NCBI GenBank assembly: GCA_027604665.1
Contig: JADGIZ010000335.1
Location: 1-15,803 of the forward strand
Length of the DNA stretch: 15,803 nucleotides
DNA from: Polyrhizophydium stewartii
Taxonomy: Eukaryota; Chytridiomycota; Chytridiomycetes; Rhizophydiales
Reading direction: 5' to 3'
The notes beneath the pieces were generated by a model, which saw only the letters and a program-made list of their open reading frames with translations, ran no database searches and was not told the origin of the DNA. A program made the position numbers and the translations under genes. Of this stretch, positions 1-8,703 are shown in pieces (the stretch's first letter is position 1; every line of letters begins with the position of its first letter).

Positions 1-2
1 CT

Positions 3-103
3 GCCCGCCGCCCGCCGCCGCCGCCGCCGCACGTCTGACCCGCGGCCGCCCGCCTACGCCTCTCGCCTGCGTCCGGCCGCCGCCGCCGCAATCTCGCCGC
101 AAG
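3..103. repeat. CCG-rich stretch, probable intron or 5' sequence of the p24 gene
   Basis: The first 100 bases are dominated by CCG/GCC triplets (about 8-30 and 75-89) and contain no AG dinucleotide before 102-103. A CTGAC branch-like motif lies at 35-39. I read the stretch as the end of an intron whose acceptor is GCAAG at 99-103. The p24 reading frame is also open leftwards to the window edge, giving a Pro/Ala-rich translation that does not look like a p24 protein, so the exon could begin further left. Confidence 0.4.
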
Positions 104-833
104 ATCGTCGACGACACGCACGCACACAACCGCCACTGGAACAAGCCCAACCTCGTGGGCGAGAACAAGTTCTCGTTCACCGTCCATGAGGACGCAAACC
201 TGCGCTTCTGCTTCACCAGCACCCTGCAGATCGGTGCGCACGCGCCCCGCCCGCCTCGCCGGTTGGATGCTGAATTCAGGCCCCGCATCCTCCTGTCTCA
301 CGCCTGCTCACCCACCACGACCACCCCTTCGACCCGCTCCCGCAGGCATCAACCCGGGCCCGGACGTCAAGCGCTCCGTGTACCTGCGCCTCGACATTGG
401 CGCGGATGCCAAGGAGTACACGGCCGAGAAGGAAAAGCTGCAGCCCATCGAGGTCGAGCTCCTGCGCCTCGAGGGCATCACCCAGGAGGTCATTGCCGAC
501 ATGGCCTACGTCGAGAGCCAGGACGAGTCCATGTACGACGTCAACCAGTCGACCCACGACCGCGTCACCAACTTCTCGTCCCTCACCCTCGTGGTCCTCC
601 TGGGCCTCACCGGCTGGCAGATCTGGTGCGCTCGCTCTCGTGCGCAGCCGCTCTCTGCCGCCCCCACTTTCGCTCACGCTCTGCACATACCGCCACGCTC
701 TCTCCCTTGCGCAGGTACCTCCACTCGTTCTTCAAGGCAAAGGTGCCCTCCGCCGCCTGTTTCACGCATAGCGCTGCCGCGGCCCAGCTGACGCATTCGC
801 CCGCTCCCCACCGGCACACAGAAACTCATCTAA
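104..833 (+). CDS. p24-family cargo receptor, TMED10/Erv25 type (5' partial)
   Basis: Type I membrane protein that cycles between ER and Golgi in COPII/COPI vesicles, selects cargo such as GPI-anchored proteins and forms hetero-oligomers with other p24 proteins. Exons: 104-233, 346-625, 715-742, 822-833; 149 residues visible. In order: the second half of the GOLD domain (ENKFSFTVHEDANLRFCF, then VKRSVYLRLDIGADAKEY), a coiled-coil segment containing LQPIEVELLRLEGI, one membrane span (SSLTLVVLLGLTGWQIW), and the cytosolic tail YLHSFFKAKKLI. The tail closely follows human TMED10 (FFKAKKL) and ends in KKLI, a dilysine KKXX COPI-retrieval signal; the FF pair fits the COPII/COPI contact of p24 tails. 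Signal peptide and N-terminal GOLD half are missing. The last intron (743-821) has branch point CTGAC at 789-793. The gene converges on ORC3 with 88 bp between stop codons. The first acceptor (GCAAG) is uncertain. Confidence 0.92.
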
Positions 834-921
834 GTCGCACGCTGCAAATGAATTCGCCACCCCAAACACCGCCTGCAGCTGTGTCGTGCTGCGCCATGCA
901 TCCCGCGCACCATGCCGCGCC

Positions 922-3900
922 TCATGCCGTGCCCCACGTCAGCCGCACAACGTGGTCCGTCTTGCGGCCCGTCGGCTTGATGAAGCCCAGGAACTGCAGC
1001 TCCGACACGGCCTTGACGAACCGCGCCCTGCACCGCCGAGCGTCAGCCGCGCGGATCTGCGACACAATTGCACAGGCTCAAGGAGAGGGCACGCACTGGA
1101 TCTCGCGGTCGCTCGGGCCGCCCGCGGGTGCCGCCGGCCCCGCGCCGCGCACGACGGCGGCAAAGGCCGTGTGCAGGTCAAACAGGTTGATGAGCGGGCC
1201 GCACTCGAGGTACAGGCGGTACAGGATGCCCGAGTCCTCGAGCGTCGGGGCGATGGCGGCAGCAGCAGCATCGGCGTCACCGGCGTGCGGCGGGCAGCAG
1301 GCGCACAGCATGTAGGCGTCGTGGTGGGCCAGCGCCGTCTGCACGACGGCGCGCGGCTGCGCGCCAAAGACCTTTGCGAGGCTGCGCGCGGCGTCGGCGA
1401 AGTACGCGGCCTCGTGCAGCGGCTCGCCCGCCGCCGGCCGCAGCGCCGCGCGCAGGAACCCAAACAGCGCGTCCGCCGCCGCCGCCGCCCACGCGCCCAC
1501 GCCGCTCTCGTCGCGCACGTCGCCGTGCCCGCCCACCAGCGCCGCCGCGTCCTTGGGCTTGAGCTCGCGCGCAACGCGCGTCGTGCGCGCCTGCGCAAGC
1601 TCCTCGCGCGCGCGCTTGAGTCCGCGCTTGAGCGCGTACCGCTCGAGCTCCGCCGCGTCGCCCGCAGTCGCGTCTCCCACAGCGTCACCCGCGGCGTCGC
1701 CCGCGGCGTCGCCCGCGTCGCAGTCGTCGCCCAGCAGCCGCTCCGCGGTGTCCAGCAGCCCGCGGAACCGCCGCCGCCACGCGGCGTCGTCATCGCCCTC
1801 TCGCGTCTCCGCGTCTCTGCCGGGCGAGGCGCTGTCTGCCTCGGGAGACTCGTCGCCCGGCTCGTGAGACGCGGCATCGCCGCCGCCGACGATGCGATAC
1901 GCCCGCTCGACCATGTGCCGCATGCGCTGCGGCGCCAGATTGCGCCTGCCCAAGTGCGACCCACTGCACGCGGGCGTTAGCCGGCACGACACACAACGCC
2001 CCGACACCCATAACCCGCACGGAGAGGAGAGAGAGCGAGAGAGACGCGACGCACCCGACCAGAATGCGCAGCGTGCGGAACAGCTCCGAGTCGGCCAGAT
2101 TCGCCTGCATCGCGTCGCACACGAGCGCGCGCAGCGGCCGCCGTGTCACGGCCACGCGCGCCTGCATCTCGCGCACGAGCGCAACCGCGAGCTGCACCGC
2201 AGCCCGGAACCGCCGCTGGTACGCGCGCAGCCGCACGAGCTGCTCGCGCGCGTGCGCAAACAGCGCCGAGTCGTCGCTCAGCAGCCGCCGCGCGCGCTCG
2301 GGATCCGCCGCGTGCAGCTGCGCCACCTGCTGCTGGAACGACCGCAGCGCGCGGATCCGCAGCGCGTGCTCGGGGCCCAGGTGCCGCGCCAGTGCGCGCG
2401 CGTCGCCGTCGTCGGAGAGCAGCACGTGCTCCAGCACGCTCAGCGGGTTGCCGTAGTAGTGCGCCATCAGCGCGTACTGCCCGTCCGCAGCTCTTTCCGT
2501 CAGCAACCGCGTCGAGCCGTCCATCTCCTGACGGCGGCAGGCGGCACCCACCTGCACGCCGCGCACAAACGACACCACCGAAAAGTCGTGCAGGTGGTAG
2601 TTGTCCAGCAGCTGCTGCAGCGGCCGCCCGGCAAGCCGGAACAGCGGCTCGTGGTCCAGCTGGATCTGCATAATCCGGCATCGGTCAGTCAGCCCGCCAG
2701 CCAAAACGCCCGCCATCCCAAGACCCTCGCTCTCAAAGTCGCAGGGCAAGACCGCACCAGCCGCACAATCTGGTCCACCGCGTCGTGCGAGTGCTGCAGC
2801 TCAAACTTGTCCATCTTGAGGAGCGCCACGGCCGACCGCGGCAGCGCCTGGTGGATCGCCTCGGTCGACGTGGCCATGCCAAACATGAACACAAACGGAA
2901 GGCTGCCCTGTCGCCGTCTGCATATCGACGTTAGCCGTCGCACCCTCATCGCCGACGGCCGCACAATCTCAGCGCTCCGCACCCGCAGATGCGCACCAGG
3001 CGCTCGAGCACGGCCGCATCAAACTGCTCAAACTCGGGGATGAACAGCACAAGGTTGCCGCCCTTGCCCTGCGCGCAGCGGTGCTCGTACCACCCGGCGA
3101 GCCGCTCGATGCTGTACTGCGGCGCCTTGGCCATGGCCGTCTGCCAACGAAAGAAACAATCAGCCGCGCAAGTCGCATCAGATACCCGCAACCGGCATCA
3201 AAGCGCGGGCGAACCTTGAACGTCGACACTGCTGCGACCGACGGCACCGTCGCAAGCCCCATCGACTCATCGCCGTCGTCGTCGTCGTCGTCATCGTCGC
3301 CGTCGGCATCGTCGCCTCCGCCGTCCTGGTCCGCCCCGTGCGCGCCGTCGCGCGTGAGCTGAGTGATGGCGTCGCGCAGCACGGCTTTGATGCCTGCATG
3401 CCCCGCGGCACGCAGCGTCGCCACGGCATGGCCGCCGGCACGGATGCGGGCAACCAGGTCGCCAAAGACGTGGTCGTTGTCCTTGCTGTTGATGCCCGCC
3501 ATCAGCACCGCGGCGGGCACCGCACACATGGCCGAGCTGGCGCGGATTCAGTCAGCACACTGGCGCGCGGCTCGTGGTCTGTCCAAGCCCGCATGCACGC
3601 ACCCGGTGCCGCGGCGCAGCGGCTGCCCGACAAAGTCGGCGATGTGTCCGAGGATCGCGCCGTTGCTGGCCCTGACAATGTGCTGCGGCGTACGCACGCA
3701 CGCCAGGCACGCAAGGGGCACGCAAGGGCGGGCTTCAGCACGCAGCGGCGTGGCGGAGCGACGCATGCGGCGGCCTCACGTCGATGCGGGCCTTGAGCGC
3801 CGACCACGTCGACTCGAGCAGCGCCCGCCGCAGCCGCACGAGCTCGATCGCCTCGCCCGGACACGCCGGCACGAACCCGCCGTCGGGCAGCGGCGGCGCG

Positions 3901-4052
3901 CGCGGCGTGCGCGGCATGATGACCGTCACTGCGTCCGAAAGCGCCGCGACGCCCGTGCCGGCGCGGCTGGAAGCACCTGCGCGCTGCGACGCATCGCCAG
4001 CGCCCTCGCCGTGGCCGCCGTCTTCGAGCATGTCACTGTCGCCGTGCGCCAT
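922..4052 (-). CDS. ORC3: Origin recognition complex subunit 3 (complete, nine exons)
   Basis: Subunit of the six-protein ORC that binds replication origins and loads the MCM helicase with Cdc6 and Cdt1 in the nucleus. Exons in coding order: 4052-3780, 3682-3603, 3536-3215, 3140-2983, 2917-2758, 2665-2552, 2476-2055, 1963-1097, 1027-922; 833 residues (human about 711). Family landmarks: the AAA+-like region [15 protein letters not shown] (about 125-139), [29 protein letters not shown] (about 284-295); [50 protein letters not shown]; and the winged-helix C-terminus [19 protein letters not shown] ending RLTWGTA, close to human ORC3. Insertions explain the extra length: an Asp-rich tract at about 186-208 and a charged Gly/Asp/Ala linker in exon 8. 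Most introns (65-97 nt) show a CTGAC or CTAAC branch point. Start: first Met of the open frame, 52 bp from the divergent neighbour's ATG; the N-terminal 50 residues look disordered. The exon 7/8 junction (2055/1963) is the least certain. Confidence 0.95.
3262..3316. repeat. CGT/CGC triplet tract encoding the ORC3 acidic segment
   Basis: A run of CGTCGTCGT-type triplets on the + strand reads as GAC/GAT codons on the coding strand and gives a tract rich in Asp, including eight in a row, in exon 3 of ORC3 (about residues 191-208). Such triplet runs can change length; here every unit keeps the frame. Confidence 0.7.
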
Positions 4053-4104
4053 TCAGGCAAACGTTTGACGGCGACTTTCCTCGCCACGCCACGCCGCCGC
4101 CCGC
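4053..4104. promoter_or_regulatory. Head-to-head promoter between ORC3 and the polyglutamine gene
   Basis: Only 52 bases separate the start codons of two divergent genes, so both core promoters and both 5' UTRs must share this stretch or overlap the opposite coding sequence. No TATA box or CCAAT box is visible. The sequence ends in GCCCGC immediately before the ATG at 4105. Confidence 0.5.
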
Positions 4105-5166
4105 ATGTCCGCCAGCGACGACTTCGAGTCGCTCATGGCGTCCAGCCTGGCGACAGACCTGTCGTCCGAGATCGGCAACATCATGGACAGCGTGCGGTGG
4201 CGGCCGCGCACCGACCCCGCCGTCACCGCCGCCGCCGCGGCCGCCGCCGCTGCGCGGGCCTCGGACCCCGCTGTTGGCGCGTTCGGACTCGCACGGGCGT
4301 ATAGCGACGTGCCTTTCGTTGCAGCCGCCCGCGGGCCGCCCGTCGGCCACCCGCACGAGCAGCGGCTGTACCCGCAGGCATCCTGGCCGCCGCCGCAGCA
4401 GCAACCGCCAGTGCCGCACCACCATCACCCCAACCACGACCACTTCCAGCAGGGCCGTCAACACGCCCGACCGCACAACCACCAGCATCATCAGGAGCAG
4501 CCGATGCCCGCCGCGCCGCCTGCGCGGATGCCCTCTGCCGCCGACACCCACACCAGCAGCCTCCATGGCCGCGCCTCGCAGCGCGGCCGCAGCCGCCACG
4601 CCGCCGCCGCAGTCTCGGACTCGTGCGCTGGCGCGGTGTCGCCGCCTGCATCTGGGTCGCCTTCAACCGCGTCGGGCGCCGACACGCCCACCGGCCGGCG
4701 CGACGACACCCCACGGCGGGCGGCGTCTGCATGGCGCCCGGCGTCGTCGCCTGCGCCCGTGAAAGCGCCGCAATGGGCTGCACCGCCTGCAGCGTCGCAC
4801 ACCGACCCCGCGCGCCTCGCGTCGCTCGAGCACTCGGTCTCGGCGCTCCGCGCGCAGGTCGCCGAGCTGCTCCACCGCACAACCACCACCACCACCACCA
4901 CCACAGCCGCTGCCGCTGCCCCAACCGCTGCCACTGCCAACGGCGTCCGGCCGCAGTCTGCGGCGCTCGCGCGCGGAGACGCACAGCGCGCTGCAATGGA
5001 GGGAGAAGCGCTTGATACCGCCGACCGCCGCACCGCTCAGACCGTCCACAACGTCTCGCAGAAGCTCTCGCGCGTGTTCGAAGATCTGGATACCCTCAAG
5101 CGCGAGATGCGGCCGGCCAGTCCGCCTGTCGCAGCGACGATCATGCCGTCGTCGCAACTTCACTAC

Positions 5167-5229
<63 letters not shown>

Positions 5230-6362
5230 CAACAGAAACAGCAACAACAACAACAATACCAGCAGCAGTTAAACTCTCAGCAGCAGCAGCAGCAGCAGTC
5301 GCAGCAGCAGCAGTCGCAGCAGCAGCAGTCGCAGCAGCAGCAGCAGCAGTCGCAGCAGCAGCAGCACTTGCGACAATCGCAGACGTCGTCGCGGCCGTTG
5401 GGCCGATCGGCGTCTGCGATGGCGGCCGGATCGGCATTGCACGGCGCGGCGCACATTGTAGATCCAACGCCTGTAGCAGCGCATATGCACCAGCAGCACC
5501 AGCAGCACCAGCAGCACTACCAATCGCAATCTATGCACGCCGATCTCCGCGCGCTGGCGCAGCGCGAGGCGGCCGCAGCCGTGTCATCATTCGAGTCCGA
5601 CCGCCTCACGCGCGCCATCGCCGCCGCCAGCCGCGAGATCGAGACGCGCATCATGGCGGCGATGGATGCGCGGATCGAGACGGCCGTGGCGTCGGCCGTG
5701 ACGGCGGCGATGGCGGCGGTGATGGCTCCCAAGCGCGTGCGCTGGGAGGCGTCGCCGGGAAGCAGCACGTCGTCTCGGCCTGCGTCACGGCGGCTGTCGC
5801 GCGACTCGGACGACAGCGACGGCGGCTCGGATGTCGACTCGCGCGATGCGCGCAATGGCGCGGGTGCGGGTGCAGAGGCGGCTGCGGCTGCTGCATCGAA
5901 CGAGTGGCGTCGTGGCCGTGCTGGAGGCGCTTCTGGTGCGGCGCCCACGGAGCGTGATATCGCCGCGCAGGCGAGAGAAGTTGATGGCGATGTCGAGGCG
6001 CTGCTTGGGAAGCTCAAAGTCAAGCTCGGCCAGAAGGCGCGGCTCGTGCGCGAGCTGAACGTGCAGCAAGCCGCCCGCGGTGAGAAAGCCTGTTGATGCT
6101 GCTTGTGGTGGATCCTGCATGGGGACGATCTCATACTGACGCTTGGATGATGCGACGCCATCTAGCGGCCGTTGTGGATCCGCTCGGGTCGGCGTACAGC
6201 GACATTGAGCTGCGCGAGGCGGGCCGCGGGGCGGGATTTCCAGCCGCGTCCGCTATGGCCACCGCTGCTGCCGCTGCGGACGGGCCGCATGCGCCGTCGC
6301 GACGCACCACATACACACGCCCAACACTAGCATCGCGAATGAAGACGCGCGCGTTCAGGTGA
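4105..6362 (+). CDS. Gln/Ala-rich coiled-coil protein of unknown function
   Basis: Not recognised. Exons 4105-6079 and 6166-6362 join to 723 residues. The 86-nt intron has donor GTGAGA, branch point TACTGAC at 6134-6140 and acceptor CTAG; without splicing the protein would stop at 6096 (663 residues). In order: acidic N-terminus with FESLMASSLATDLSSEIGNIM; Ala run; His/Gln/Pro-rich segment (about 93-132); Ser/Pro/Ala linker; coiled coil about 234-255 (LASLEHSVSALRAQVAELL) followed by a Thr run; coiled coil about 306-337 (SQKLSRVFEDLDTLKREM); polyglutamine tract 355-419; Ala-rich helix about 479-538 with heptad-like spacing; Ser/Asp/Arg segment; coiled coil about 617-658 (EALLGKLKVKLGQKARLV); and a basic tail from exon 2. 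No signal peptide or membrane span. The layout resembles scaffold, transcription-cofactor or centrosomal proteins, but no family can be named. Low-complexity content means any function is open; that it is a gene is supported by the long frame, the strong intron and helices between the repeats. Confidence 0.72.
4882..4904 (+). repeat. ACC triplet tract
   Basis: Perfect ACC triplets inside the polyglutamine gene. They encode a Thr run directly after the first coiled coil, and an Ala run follows. Confidence 0.85.
5167..5370 (+). repeat. CAG/CAA polyglutamine tract
   Basis: One CAA followed by 18 uninterrupted CAG codons (5170-5223), then CAA/CAG mixtures broken by single Lys, Tyr, Leu-Asn-Ser and regularly spaced Ser codons (TCG). 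The first pure block is 23 Gln residues. The later blocks are Gln4-7 separated by Ser. This is a microsatellite-type coding repeat, expected to vary in length between strains. Confidence 0.95.
5488..5517 (+). repeat. Nine-base tandem repeat CACCAGCAG
   Basis: Three tandem copies plus a final CAC, encoding His-Gln-Gln repeats just downstream of the main polyglutamine tract. The frame is kept. Confidence 0.85.
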
Positions 6363-6416
6363 CCCGGCGCCGGGCGAGACGCAGGGCGGATTAGCCGCTC
6401 GCCATGGCATGTGGAC

Positions 6417-8598
6417 ATGCATGCGGGGGCTTTCCTGCCAGAGATGGCGGCGAGGGGCGGCAGCAAGGACCGCGCGACGCTGGATGCGCTGCGCGCCGGT
6501 GCGTGCGGGCGGGCGGGCACATCCGCGCGACGCCTGGCCTCCGTGCGTGCGTAAGCTGACGTGCGTTCTGCGCTGCGACCGGCCAGCGGCCCAGGGCGGT
6601 CCGGATGATGGCACGGCCGACGAGCGCGCCAAGCGGTTCGGCGTCCTGCACGCCCTCACAGAGTCGCTGCGGCGGATGCCCCGCGGTGTGTGTTGCGCGG
6701 CATGTGTGAGCGTGGGGCTGGGGAAGGGGATCTCTGGCTGATACTTGGACAGACGCACGATACGGCGGCGGCGACACGGCTGCTGCGGCTCGCGAGGCCG
6801 CTATGCGCGGCTTCCATGAGTGGCTGGATGCCAACGGTGTCGACACGGCGTGCGTCGAGCTGGCGCCGGCGTCGCCCGACGGCCTCGACTGGGGCTTGAT
6901 CGCGCGGTGCGACATCAAGGTTGGCGCCTCTGTGCTGCTGCCACCGCCGGCGTGCTTCCTGGTGTGCCTGTTGACGCACGATTGTGCAGCGACACGATCT
7001 GGTCCTCCAGATCCCGCGGCGCTTGATGCTCATCGGCTCGCCGGACACTCCGGAGCTCGGTGAGGCGTACTGGACAGCGATTGCGCCGCAGCCTTGTACG
7101 AACAGCGAAGTTGATACCGACTCCTTCAGCCCGGTTTGTCAAATCCAACATGCTTCTGGCCTCCAACCCGAGCACGCTGCTCGCCTTCCGCATCCTGGTC
7201 GAAGAGCTCAACCCCAAATCCTTCTGGAAGCCGTACATCGACGCGCTGCCAAGGAGCTTCAATCTGCCCATGTTTTCGTCACCTCAAGTCCTCGAGACGT
7301 TCAAGGGCACATCGGTGTATGGTGAGTGGCCACGGAATGCCGTGAATCGACGAGCGGCGGTCTTGCTTTCCGATGCTGATCTGGGCGGACTTGATGCACG
7401 CGGGTCGTGCTTCTGGAATCTGGCTGCAGAGACGATCATGGCCGACCAGCTCATGCATGTCAAGCAGTTCCTGTACATCCTGCACACGCTGCGGGTTCGT
7501 GCACCTCTCTCGGCGACTGTCTGTCGGTTGCATGGATGTTGACCAGCTGCTGCCCGATGAACACGGACCGCAGGAGACAAATTCACCGCCCATCGACCCA
7601 GAAATGTTCACATACGCAGCGTTCACGTGGGCTCGAGGCGTTGCCTTGACCCGCCAGGTGTGGCGGCTGCATTCCTGTGCTCGCATCAAAGTGACGCTCA
7701 AACGCTGACCGATCGCTCGTGCAGAACAACGTCCCCGAGTTCAGCGACGAGGGCCACAAGACGCGCGACGCTCTGGGTCTCATTCCCCTCTTTGACATGT
7801 GCAACCACGTCCGCGGCGAGGTGCGCGTCGCAGCATTCAACCTCGATCGCGCAAGCTCGTGCGTGTGACTGACGGTCGGCCCGCTCGGCGCGCAGATGAC
7901 AACGTCGTACAATCCCGAGAGCAGCGCGAGCGAGACGTTTGCGCCGCTGGACATGCGCAAAGGCGATGCCATGTGCATCACGTATGGAAACAGACCGAAC
8001 CAGGATCTTGCCATGTACAGCGGGTTCCTGGATCCTGCGTTCGTCGACAACGACTACTTGGTTGTGATCCCGCCGCTGACGGCGCAAGATTTGGGCGACA
8101 AATTGTTTGTGAGCGCTGTGCAGGCGCTCAAGATTGCCTTGTGAGTGAGGCGGTTGGTGGGCTTGCCTCCTGATGCATGCTCGTCGTGAGCCGGCTGACG
8201 CCTTGAATGCCGTGTGCGGGGAGACAAGACCCAAGACCATCAAGCTGCGCGGACCGCCCATCGAGGAAACAACGCCGCTGCTTCTCACCTTGCTGCGCGT
8301 GCGCGGCGCGACGCCCGACTTGCGCCAAAAGATTGCCGTGAGCGCCGATCGGCACGCCATTGTGCCCGACCCAAGCTTCTTGCCCCGCAAGGCCGAGGAA
8401 ACTGTTTGGAAGACAGTTCTGATGCTCTGCACGCTGGCGCAGCGTCGCGCGGGGAGAGCCATCAACGAGGACCGCGCCATGCTTGTCGCCGGCACCGCCG
8501 ATCTTGCGTGCAGGCTGCGGGTCGCTGAGCACGACTTTGCCGCATCGCTCGTTGCTCACGTCAAGGACAGGATCTCAAATCTCGCGCAGGGGCAGTGA
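6417..8598 (+). CDS. SETD3-like SET-domain methyltransferase (probable actin-histidine methyltransferase)
   Basis: Human SETD3 methylates His73 of actin at N3 using S-adenosylmethionine in the cytosol. Exons: 6417-6498, 6587-6685, 6753-6919, 6990-7059, 7130-7321, 7430-7494, 7574-7657, 7725-7820, 7896-8140, 8229-8598; 489 residues (human 594, whose extra length is a C-terminal tail). Landmarks: GFHEWLDANG, DLVLQIPRRLML, NPKSFWKPYIDALP (human NSFWQPYIQTLP), FTYAAFTWARGVALTRQNN, GLIPLFDMCNH (about 271-281), MTTSYNPE, ITYGNRPNQD (about 313-322), and a Rubisco-LSMT-type helical C-terminal domain from about 365. Conserved by alignment: the TRQN Asn (human N256, here 254), cofactor-site NH (human N278/H279, here N280/H281), Tyr313 and Arg316 (here Y315/R318). 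Human Trp274 is Phe276 here. Introns of 67-108 nt have CTGAC/TTGAC-type branch points. The last acceptor is AAG (8226-8228), chosen because only it restores frame and alignment. Start is the first ATG in frame; a second ATG at 6409 lies in another frame. Confidence 0.93.
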
Positions 8599-8703
8599 AA
8601 CGCAGCAACGCCTCAACCACAGCCTGTTTTATACACCGTCCTGCATTCCGCGAGCGTGCTGTGCCATGGCCAGCAGCGCTACCACGCGGCGGAGTGGCTC
8701 GCT
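8599..8703. promoter_or_regulatory. Convergent 3' intergenic spacer
   Basis: 105 bases between the stop of the SETD3-like gene and the stop (TAG, read on the - strand at 8706-8704) of the HEAT gene. It must hold the 3' ends of both. It includes a short AT-richer stretch TTTTATAC near 8628. No canonical AATAAA is seen on either strand. Confidence 0.4.

Noticed and set aside
155..1315. A single 386-residue protein starting at GTG 155
   Set aside because: It joins genuine p24 exon 1 sequence to intron and antisense ORC3 sequence. The spliced model reproduces the TMED10 family through the membrane span and tail.
886..3043. Long + strand open frames of 364 and 383 codons
   Set aside because: They lie antisense to ORC3 exons, have Arg/Ala-rich composition and cross ORC3 splice sites without sense; ORC3 on the - strand is unambiguous.
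4663..5256. Poly-Leu frame on the - strand opposite the CAG tract
   Set aside because: CTG repeats read as Leu simply because the other strand is CAG. No other coding sign.
6093..6362. A separate small gene of 89 residues
   Set aside because: The frame is explained as intron plus second exon of the polyglutamine gene: donor, TACTGAC branch point and acceptor are all present and the phase matches.
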